This document shows, one piece after another, positions 22,758 to 34,700 of a stretch of DNA of 64,000 nt. The stretch's first letter is position 1. Every line of letters begins with the position of its first letter. A program made the translations under genes and the position numbers. This stretch comes from Dendrolimus kikuchii. Lineage: Eukaryota > Arthropoda > Insecta > Lepidoptera > Lasiocampidae. The stretch spans positions 11,694,001-11,758,000 of the forward strand of contig CM034412.1 in the NCBI GenBank assembly GCA_019925095.2. Direction: 5' to 3'. The notes under the pieces were generated by a model. It did no database searches, was not told where the DNA came from, and worked only from the letters and a program-made list of their open reading frames with translations.

Positions 22758-25700
22758 TGTGCATGCGTGCGTGTGTGTGTGTGTGTGAATGTGTATATAC
22801 CTATGGGGTTGCCGTTTACGAGTAACATTTTTACTGGGTGATTGTTATTTTTATTTTATTTTATTAAATCTTTTTCCATGGTAATAAGACCTGATGCGTT
22901 CATAACTAAACTTGTTACGAGTGTACGCGAATAGAGATTTGCACTCATCAAAAAATCACTCGTATCAATTTGTTTATTTTTATGTAGATTTTCGAAATTA
23001 AATACGTCGGACGCATTTTTTTTTCATTATGCTAGTAGACCCGTAAAAATGCACAGTCCGAGTTTACTCGGCTTATACTTCCTTGTACAAGGGCGCTCGG
23101 ATTGCCAGTGGCCGATAATCCGAACATAAATAAGGGTAGATATTTATCCGAGTGTCGGTCCGAGCGTACTCGGACTAAGTTAACTCGGTTTTAATCATGC
23201 TTCCATCTCTTTTTCTATCAATTTTTTTCAAGAAAAGTAAGTACTAAAGATAATTTGTAATAAACGCAGAAAAAAATATTAATGGAAAATAACTAATAAG
23301 AAAATGATTGTCATATAAAGACAAACAGACAGAAGGATATGACGATTTGATAAGGGTTCCGTTATTGCCAAAATAACTACGGAACCCAAAATAAGAAGTA
23401 TCAATGCCTCGTATGAATTCGCACATAGACCTTGTGAACATGACACATTTTTCTTTTGATAAGGAGAAATCCGCTTACGAACTTGTCACCATATAGAGGA
23501 TCAGTTTGAAATCGCATGAAACTCGCTGGCCTGGTCCTGCACTAGTGGAAGTAGGTTACTATTGGCCGGAATATCCACTAATGGCCCGTTACTATATCTT
23601 ACCAGCCATTCGTTTGGCTTAGTATCGATTAAAATTTGACATAAGTGCCGTACAACGAGGTAATTTCAAAATTCAACCGATCATAAGGCAAGTATATGAG
23701 TTGTAAGACGGAGGAACCGCCCATAAGACTCCTCGTATTCCTTGCATTCGCCTAGACTCAGGCAGTGAGAAATGGCCAAATATGACACGCAGCTCCGATT
23801 TTTTTTTACGGGGTGGGGGGGGGGGGGCAAAAACTGAGAAATGCCACCAAGCTCGCCCTTATTTTTACCTTAATTATCGTCATAATTTCAATCATCAGAC
23901 GTCCACTGATGGACATGCGTGCGTCTGTGGTTTTTAATCTATGCCTACGCGCCCCGCGAAAAGTATTTTATGTGCTTAAAGTACTGGACGTTTCAGTGGT
24001 CAAAGTTTTGCGGTAATGATGAGTTGTGTATTTGTCTGCGAAGTTTGAATATGTCGCCCTCTGAATCGGTCGACGCTTGCCCCCTCCTAGATCCGGCCCT
24101 GATGACACGACTGGTATAACTTTATAAACCCCTCTGGACCTCTCAATACTACACTAGTATACGTCCATGACTACAATGGTTTAGTTGAATCGAGTCTGAA
24201 TTGTTGATATTAAACTTCTGATCCTCAGATGTCTGGTATTCCTATTGATACCTCAGTTCTTTTCAAGAGTGGGAAGATATACGCTCACGTGCTACGCCCT
24301 AGTGCTTATTCTTACTGGTCCAGCAACCAATACATTGAAGAATTCTGAAGTGCTCTCTGAATCTATGGCTTGTACTCAAGTGAGAAATTCTTAAAGTAAT
24401 AGACAATTGTAAATTTAATATTGTATTGTATCCTCAAAATCGGTCGATCAAGTTCCGTGTCCAGGAAGTTTTGTTCCGTGCAGGAACGGAGAAAGAATAC
24501 AATTTCCCGCGGCCTGGCGGCCTGTCGTAAGAGGCGACTAAACAACCCACAGCCAGGTGGTAGGGTATTTGCTCGACTGGATGGCGACCACCCCTAGTCT
24601 AGAGTATGCCGCCATAACAACCTTGTGTTGTGTTCCGGCATTAGTGACCAGGTTCCAGTCTCCTTTAAGAGAGCAGCAGCGCATTTGTAGCACCTTTGGT
24701 ATTGCAAATGTCCATAGGCGATGGTAACCGCTTTCCATCGAGTGGGCCGTCTACCTGTCTGCTGAACTCCTGCAATAAAAAATAAAAAAAAGTAAAAATA
24801 ATAAAAAGGGGTTATATGAGTGTTTTTGCAGTAATATGCAATAATTGGTCGATATGCATAATTTTCGGTATTTTTTTGGATTTAAACTTTTTTTAAGCTA
24901 AGATTATGTCTATTGTTTAGTAAGTTAAACGGTAGACAATATTGTTGTTTATGACTCGATAAGAAAATGACTGCCACGTAAGTGGGAAGTCGATTTGACC
25001 CTAGTTCGTGCTGTATTTGTGTATAAAAATAGCTGTAATATAAGTATCTTGAATATGGCTAGTTCGAGACCGGTTACACTGTATAATATAATAGCAACAG
25101 CCCATAAACGTCCCACTGCTGGGCTCGGGCCTCCCATTATAGGGAGCGGACAGTACTCCGGGGGACACCTGACCAAGGCGGTTTGGCAGGTTACAGGGAA
25201 TCCACTGTATACAAGTGAATGTTTCAAGTGGACTTTCAGGGCCAAATTCTGAACTATACAAAATAGCAAAAGTCAGAAACAGTCAAAGGAGTCCAGGGAC
25301 CAATTTTGACGAAAACTAAAGTGGTATCTTTAGATTTGATTAGTATAATGAAAACTCAATTACTCTTGTCAGGAATCGAATGGGCTGATTTTGTATCGAC
25401 TGATTTGAACAGTATATACTCCCATAGCATACAATTGCTTTAAACAATTGTTTAATAACAAACCAATCAAAAATGGATTGTTTTAAATATCTCGTTTTGC
25501 ATCGAGGGTTAAAAGGGTTTATAAACCCATATTTCACGCTCGCTCGGTCTCCCAGCTATCATATTAAATTGAACACACCAAGCAACTTAATTTAGCATTG
25601 TCTGGGCCACTCATCTTTGTTACTGCACATTTTTGGGATATAAAGTTAGAATTTAGTTTTGAATTATAATTTTCGGCTAAGTGTGCATCACTCTATAATA

Positions 25701-28700
25701 AATGATCCCCTTTTTTAATCGCGAAGCTGGTAAATAGACAGACGGCCCATCTGATGGAAAGTTATTATCTTCGTATATAGTGACGTTTTCGACGCGACCA
25801 TAATAACCGTAATCGCTATGTGGAACGGCTAAAGGAGCATGTTGAGCGTTGTGAGTTACAGGAGGAACGCGCCCAAAGATATTTGAAAGCCAGGAAGTTG
25901 ACATTCAACAGCTATTCGATGACAAAACTCAAAGTCATCGACATAGGGTTGCCAGCTTATCGGTTTCATATCGACTACATTTTGAAGTGTGTGCGTTGAA
26001 GCTTTTCAATTTTACCCTGCTGTCTCCCTTCCATTGCCGGAGAACCAGACGCATTGGCATGTTGCACCAGTATACAATGGATATACCTACCATCTTTTTT
26101 TTAATAACTCAAGGGGAATGTCTTGTCTTGTGACACACACACGGGTCTTGGACACAGTGGAAGACGAAAAGCGCCGCCTAGTGCCGCGCGTGTGGGACTC
26201 TTGCACGAAACGGCAAATGGGATCTCCTCCATTAAAAGAGAAGGCCGAAAAAACTACCCACTAAACCTACCTGGGTCCCTATTAGAGCATATATCTAGAA
26301 TGTCAGGGATGTATAACGTAGTTAAACTCTTCTGATATTCTAGTGCACCGATTTGGTACTAAGCCCCGGGAAGCAGGGCCGTACCACTTCGTACAGTCTG
26401 TGGTGATTCCACCGATACCCCCGTAAACAGTGCTCCTCTACCACGAGTAATGGGCAACCGGATACAAAACGTTGTTTTCGAACCCCCATCCAATTTAATA
26501 GACGACAGTCGAAAACTGTCTGCACCGTCCTCTTCCTCGCTCTCTGGTGATCCCCTTCTCTAAATCATTAAAATGACTCACAAAAAGGGGTCCCCTGCCA
26601 GTGAGAATCGCTGTAAATTGCTCCCCAATGAGTCTACCGACCCTAATTTTGCCTGGAATAACGTACGCAGCGCCCTCCACGAGCGTATAACGCAAGTTAA
26701 GAGCACTGCACTCCAGAGGCCACATAAAAGCGACAGAACGCACTAATGAATATATAATTTAGACACTCGCCCAGGCACGAATGCCCGGCGATTGTCTGCA
26801 TCACTTAAGTGCCAAGAGGCCCCCCTAGAAAATTAATGCTCCATTAAAGTCTCTTCGCCCCTTTTTGTATTCGCCCTTGCGGGGGTAAATTTACAAACCC
26901 TCGCCAATATTGGGCGCGATGCTTCTACCAAGCATGGTGAACCAATGGCACGCGTACCATTGAGAGTACGCGATACAATATTGTGAACATGCCACCGATC
27001 ACAAAGTTCATGAAGTATTATATTACGAATGAACGCAAGTGAACCTAAGCTACACAGTGTTCGGGTACCCACGAGCTATCTGACGCGTCGCGTGCGGCGT
27101 TCCACAGGGGTCGGTCCTCGGGCCGATTCTTTGGAACGTAGGTTATGACTGGATCCTTCGGGTTCCGGTCCTACCCGGGGTAGGGCTGATCTGCTTTGCG
27201 GACGACACCCTACTCACGGCACGCGCTGCGTCATTTGCGGAATCCGTGGACGTCGCTAACGCCGGGTTGGCGATTGTCGTAGATCGAATAGCTAGGCTGG
27301 GCTTGAGGGTCTCCCCCGCGAAAACGGAGGCCATCATGTTCCATAGGAAATTTCGCAATCCCCCCGCGGACTTGACCGTTTCGGTCCAAGGGGTGGCCAT
27401 TAGAGTAGGGCCCCAGATGAAATATCTGGGGCTAGTTCTCGATGGGAAATGGCTGTTCAAAGCGCACTTTGAGCAGCTAGTTCCCAAACTCGTCAAATCT
27501 GCGGGCGCACTCTCGAGGCTGCTTCCCAACGTAGGGGGCCCGGGAGGTGCGACGCGGAAACTTTACTCTGGCATCCTGAGGAGTATGGCACTGTACGGTG
27601 CACCCGTCTGGTCCATTGCACTTCACCGCCACAACAGAACCCTGCTGCAACGGGCGCAGCAGGTTCTGGCCGTGAGGACCATACGGGGGTATCGCACAGT
27701 GTCGCGGACGGCGGCCACCCTCCTGGCAGGCGACCCGCCCTGGCATCTCCAGGCGGACGTCCTGACAGTGGTGCGCCGCACCCGGCAGGATGCCCTAGCT
27801 AGAGGCCTGACCTTCTGTCAGGTCGAAATCGAGGCGATCAGGAAGAGGGAAACCGCCTCCATGATCGCCGTCTGGTCTCAAGAGCTCGACAACCCTGCGG
27901 CCTATGGCGGCTACACGGTGGATGCAATCAGGCCACAGCTGACGGAATGGGTCAACCGCACCAGCGGCACCCTGACCTTCAGGACGACACAGATACTTAC
28001 CGGACACGGATGTTTCGATAAGTATCTGTGTCGCATTGTGGGCTGCTTGCCTTCCCCGGACTGCCGCCAGTGCGGCGCGCCCGACACGGCGTTACACACG
28101 CTTGTCGAGTGCCCCGCATGGGCGCCGCAGCGTTTCGAACTTGAGACGCACGTAGGTCCAGTCGACTCGCTCTGCGACTTGGTCAAGGCCATGCTGTAGA
28201 GCAGCGACAATTGGGGGGCTGCGGTTACTTTTTGCGAGACAGTAATGTCACTCAAGGAGGCCGCAGAACGAGACAGGGAGAGAAGTCCTGCAGCGCGTGC
28301 CAATGCGTCTTCTCGAGGTCGCCGGCCTTCAGCTGGCACCCGGAGAGGCAGGTACGCGCATTACTTCCCTCCCTGAGTTAGGTTCCGTTTACCGCGGGGG
28401 GCCTTTAGCTTGCTAGGAAGAGCAAAGGACCTTCTACCCCCGCACAACGAAGTGGGGTGTGTTCTCCCAGGGCACACTCCAGGCACTTTATTGCGCTGGA
28501 TCGGCTGGGCGTAACTATGTTCTAAATCTCAGCCTTTCCAACACATTCAAAGCGCAGGGTCGTCAGGGAGGAGGGGGTTTTTAGTGGGTATTGGGGTTGC
28601 TCGCCCGTGCAGCAACGCTCGGAGTCTTCCACACTATTCTGTGACGTCGATCGCGGACGGAGCGCTGCCAAGAGCATACTATTGCTGCAGTGTTATCGCC

Positions 28701-31700
28701 CCCGACCGACGCGTGTCGTTCCCCTAGCAACGACCTAGTTTGTGCGTAAATCGGTTAAGCATTTTCCCTCGCCTCAAAACCAAAAAAAAAAAAAAAAAAA
28801 AACCCACGAGCTATCTATGCGCTAAGATCAGCGTGGGCGTAACTACGTCGTTAGTATCGCTAAAACTCGAGAACGACTGGACTGATTTAGCTAATTTTGG
28901 TTTTGAATTATTTGAGGAAGTCCAGGGAAGGTTTAAAAGGTAAGTATGAAAAAAATGCTTGGAATATAGTAAAAACAACAATTTCGCTTTCCCTTAGAAA
29001 CTATCCCTACCTGTTAAACATTTGATGTTCGTCCCGTCGTTTAGAAATCAATTAAATTTAAAAGTCGTTCAGATATCAAATTAAATTTAAAACTGAAGTT
29101 TTTTTCATTTGTTTTGTTTTGAATGTCAAACGTTTGATGTTCGGCTCGTCGTTCAGAAATCGACGTTTTTTATTTATTGATTCTGAGGCGGTACGAAGTT
29201 TGCCGGGTCAGCTAGTACATAATAAAAGTTATTTATCATCTAATCAGCAACACCAGAAGTCACACTAATGTTACTTTAATTTCAATCACGCGTATAATTG
29301 AAACATTCATTATTATATTTAATGTATTTAGTATTATTACTTTCCAAACAATCATGAAATCTAAGTTATTTGACGGCATGGCCTCATTAAACATTTCTTT
29401 AGACAAAATAGTACGTTGATACATAGAGGTTCGCCACCCCTGACCTATACGAACAAAGCGCTTTACGTCCGCCTTCGTTATGCACACAGCCAAGAAGTGG
29501 AACTCACTGCCGGAATTTTTCCCGATACCTACAACCTGAGTGTCTTCAAGTCCGGTTGGAATAGGTGTCTTCTAAGTAAGCGTGGTCCACCCTAGACCGG
29601 ACATATGGTCGACATCAGGCGAGATCATGACTAAACGCGAGCCTATCTATACTAATATTATAAAGACAAAGGATTTGAATTTTAGTATGTTTCTAACGAA
29701 TAAAGTCTAAAATTACTAGACCGATTTCAAAAATTCTTTCACCATTAGAATGCTACATCATCCCAGATTAACACAGGCTAAATTAAATTACTAGAAAAAG
29801 TTAGGGATCCCTATTAAAACTTCAATAATGTAAGCCAAGGTGTAAAAGAAATAATGTCTGAGTGGGTCCAGAAATGGTTTAGATTCACAATTAGACCCGG
29901 TAGGTGGAACTGAATTCGGGTTGTAGATTTTTATTTTTTCAGGGCAAGGCAACGTCTGCCGAAGCCGCTATTTTTTTTTTATTGAGATCAGCAGACAGGC
30001 AGACGGCACACTTGATGGAAAGCGGTTACCATTGCCTATGGACATTTGCAACACCAAAGTTGCTACAAATGCGCTGCTGCTCTCTTAAAGCAAACTGGAA
30101 CCTGGTCACTAATTCCGGAACACAACACTAAAGGTTGTTATGGCGACATACTTTAGACCAGGGGTGGTAGCCATCCAGTCGGGCAAATGCCCTACCACTT
30201 GGCTGTGGGTTGTTAAGTCGCCTCTTACGACAGGCCGCCCGGCCGCAGGAAATTGTATTCTTTCTCCGTTCCTGCACGGATAAATAATACTGTAATAAAG
30301 ACAAAGATGACAATTGACAAAACATATAACGATAAGTGTCAAGCAGAAACGCCATCGCTATGAATGTTGTCGTGATGTTCCACGGCTCGTAGTAAGAGCG
30401 GGGTGCGGGTTGAACCAACTACACCCGTCATGGCCGGATGCGCGAGCCGATCGCGGGCAGACGTCGTTGAGTTTGTCAATATATATTGCAAATTTTTAAA
30501 ACAGACGCAAACAAAGTCACAGGTCGTCGTCAGCCATTTGCAGTCCACTGCTGGACGTAGGCCTCCCCAAGACGGCGCCACTCATCCCTGTCCTCCGATT
30601 TCCTCAGCCAGCGCCTACCGGCGACTTTGCATAGGTCGTCGGTCCATCGGGCCGGAGGGCGTCCGACACTACGTTTACCGAGACGCGGTCTCCACTCCAG
30701 GACTCGTTTGCTCCATCGGCCATCGGTCCTGCGGCGGTTACCTTGGTTCTCTTACGGATAAGTAAGAGAATCAAGTCACACACACACTCAACGGAAAGTC
30801 ACAGGAGGTCGCCAGTATTCTTATAGCGCCTAATAATTCATGTCATGGTGTTATTATGCGACGCCTACGATTGTAGTTTCTGCATTGCGATGTTTAATGT
30901 TCAGCCAACGAGCTGAATAGAAATGAGTGTTTTATGCATGTCTATTCTCAATTGCTATGAAAGTAGAATCTGATTGTCTGCTAGCCGGGAATAAACCCGG
31001 CACAGCGTGCGGTAAATAATAAAACGAGTCTTGGTCGTGAATTCTTTAAAACTCTAAAATATTCCTTTTTGTATTTTTATCGCTTTACCTAAAACAAATG
31101 TTTTTATTCCAAATAAGTTCCACTGTTGAACTGTTTGGAAGTCATAATTGGACCTACTTATGCAAAACAGAACCAATCCACAAACATGCCAAAATTGGGC
31201 TAAGGATGCAGAAGACTTTCAAAATGCACCTTCTATGGACTCAATAAAAATCATAACGAGAAAATATAATATACAATATTCTAAATGTTTTTTTCCAAAA
31301 TATAGACATATTTTTTTGTACGCAAAATTTTAATAAAAACAGCTTTTTCTCAAAACTGTCAGTATGTGGGTTGGTTCCATTTTACATAAGTAGGTCCAAT
31401 TATAAGTCAAAATTTAAATCTATTTCCTATTCTATATACACCGCTTCCCAACGTGTTATCGCTGTTTAAAGCGGAAGAAGCGACAAGAAACTCCAGCAAC
31501 ACGTCTAGTTAAGATTTTTTCATCGTAATTATTTATACATTATGTCAGTTTCTTTTTTTAATACCTATAGAAATTGTATTACAATTACTTTTCAAAGAAT
31601 GAATGCAGCAACAAACAAAAAATATTACCATCGCAATGATAACAGTTGACGGCCACTGTGGTTGAGCGGGCTAAGTCTTTGCCGGTCGAAATCGTTGGAA

Positions 31701-34700
31701 CCCAGAGACTCCGGGTTCGATTCCTGGCATGGTAAATTTCGGAAACTGACTTTCTGTTATTTACTATGGTCTGGGTGTCTGGGGTCAGCCCTAGAATGGT
31801 CCATTGTACATTACCCATAACATAAGCGTAACTTGCTTAGCTTGGGGACATACAACGTGTGTGTTTGTCTGCCGATTATTATTATACTAAGAATTCATAC
31901 TGCGACAAATCTCATGTTGATGGGCTTAAGGCATTATTTGAGATGCGTCGTTATTAATGACGTTCAATATTGACAGATAACATAATTATTATGTATTAGG
32001 ATATGCACGCGATTTTGTCCACGCTCGACTTGAAATTTCCGCGAGACTCCCGGGACACAGCATTTAAAAAAGAATGTAAGCTTGCTAGGTTTTATCCGTG
32101 CAGGAACGGAGAAAGAATACAATTTCCTGCGGCCGGGCGGCCTGTCGTAAGAGGCGACTTAACAACCCACAGCCAGGTGGTAGGGTACTGGATGGCTACC
32201 ACCCCTGGTCTAAAGTATGTCGCCACAACAACCTTAAGTTGTGTTCCGGCATTAGTGACCAGGTTCCAGTTTCCCTTAAGAGAGCAGCAGCGCATTTGTA
32301 GCAACTTTGCTGTTGCAAATGTCCATAGGCGATGGTAACCGTTTCCATCAAGTGCGCCGTTTGCCTGTCTGCTGATCTCCTGCAATGAAAAAAAAAAAAG
32401 TTTTTGTGAAAAGTGTGTCGAAATAAGCTAATTTTTATGCATCCGAACAACTAGACACCGCTTCCGGGAAGATTCCCGGAATAAAAAAATCACGTATTTT
32501 ATTAAATAAAAAGCCCATCAGTACTCGATTCTGTTTTAATCTGGCCATCTTAAATCATTCCCAGCAAATTTCTCTTGGGATTCCCATGATAAAAAAATTT
32601 GCTGTCGATCAGCGAAAGCCGCTTCCAAATCGGCCCAGTAGTTTTTACCTGAATCCCGAACTAACACACAACCAGATAAATGGACAAGATACCAAATAAA
32701 ATTGCGTTATGTTTGTTCTCCATCATTTATATAATGTATCTAAGTATTTTTTATTACTTCAATCTACAGATACACCTATACCCCAACAGATACAGCACAT
32801 TTAGAATATTATAATATTATAGACTATTTAAATAATGTGAATCAGGCTTAAAAGTACGAATACAAAATAAAACACACCCAGACTTCAAATTATAGATTAG
32901 TCAAATAAATCTATTGCAGGAACAAATCAAAACAAACACTCAGCAACTAAATGAATCGTTGAAGAAGCCCATCAATCTAATGAAGGAATCCATAAAACCA
33001 ATAATGGCTAGATTCAACGACATAGCCAATAAACTAAAATGGACCACTGTGAAGATAAATAGACTCACACTAAGTATTGGTAAGTGGTAATGATGTATTC
33101 AAAGGAATAAAAGAAACTACTTTGAAAGTGAGCAATATATATACAAATTATGGTCGATAAAAACACATAGGAGACTGGGACTTCTCGGCCGAAGAAAAGT
33201 AATACAGTAAAACCTCTAAGTCGATCGAACTTGAAGGGAGGCTCCAAAAAAATCGAGATATAGAGTTATCAACTTTGGAGGATTTCGACTTAAGTGAATT
33301 TTGTAAGGAAATATTCGACTTGTAGAGGTTGACATTTATATAATATTGTTACGACCTAGACGCCGACAAAGACAAATTCACACCTGCATACCTGTAGAAA
33401 CACATTTTATTACCTTTCGGCATTTGGACTTCTTTTGTTAACTTTGTGTTTAGAAAACAGCTCATTGTATATTATAATCTTCTATGGCAGTCATTAGCCA
33501 GGTGTGTCGGATTTAAAGTACAAACTGATTCTAGGAAATTCGGTCACGCGGCCGTGCAGACATATTGCATCTGTGCAGTATAAAGCAATGCCTCTATTGC
33601 AGAACGAGTCAGTCGAGCGATAACCACGAGCGAAACAAGACGTGTGTACTACAAACGGGAATCTTTTAGTGACGGACTTTGCGCGTTTTATGGAATTACG
33701 AATTTCTGCATTACGTTTGGACTTGTTGTGTTCGGTTATATTTGTACCTGTGTTATACGTGTTTTGTATAGTTCTAATAAACTCTATAATAATTCCAACG
33801 GCATTTTAATTCGAGTCCCGCTAAATTCGTAACAATATTTATAGAGGTTGTAAAATTAAATATTGCTATGTTCGAGATACAGAAATTATAGACATACAGA
33901 GTTATAGAAGGAAAATAAGTATTGAATTTGCTTATAGGGACTCACTAATTATTTCGACATAATAGAGGGTTCAGATTTCGAGCAACGGAGGTTTTGGGGA
34001 TCGAAGGGAAGGGAACAAACACAATTTTTTTTTGAGTTTGGGAGGTTTATGACTTTCGAGGTTCTACTGTAATTGAAATATTGCTTAAAAAAGAGTTCTA
34101 TTTTTATAATACAAAATGGAAAACATTGGCCCTAAATACTATCTGGAAGACGAGAAATCTTAAAAATAAGTTTACGAACAAAATGAGTTTATATGAATGA
34201 ATTTCAACAATACTTTATATGAAAACACATCACAAGATTAATTAATCCAAAATAAATAAACCCACTACAGGTTTAAAACAACAACATAATAGAAAAGAAA
34301 TCTTAAAATCACTATCATCTTTTTACAATCTGGGCCCAAAATTGTATAAAAGCGTATACGTCTTCTTTTTTTAAAAAGCTTTTTGTAATTCTTTTTGACG
34401 GACTTTATAAAAAGGTGGAGGTTCTCAAGTTGTCGTGTAAATATTTCTTTATGTATTGTTACGAGACGCGAGACTCGAATTAAAGTGCCGTTGGAATTAT
34501 TATAGAGTTTATTAGAACTATACAAACACGTATAACACAGGTACAAATATAACCGAACGCAACAAGTCCAAACGTAATGCAGAAGGTCGTAATTCAATAA
34601 AACGCGCAAAGTTTGTCACTATTACATTCCCGATTGTAGGACACACGTCTCCCTTTGATCGTTTCTCGCTCGACTGCCTCCCTCCCTCTATCAGGCCGTC

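Noticed and set aside
24995..25269. Overlapping frames of 85-106 codons on both strands
   Set aside because: They fall in a common CCCACTGCTGGGC-type repeat; no domain or splice structure.
31640..31740. Possible functional tRNA gene (B box GGTTCGATTCC)
   Set aside because: No cloverleaf or acceptor stem can be drawn, and the sequence recurs inverted at 58163-58391 with a SINE body.
34265..34609. 114-codon minus-strand frame
   Set aside because: It runs across the boundary of an inverted LTR; similar frames in the other LTR (33644-33832) show it is LTR sequence.
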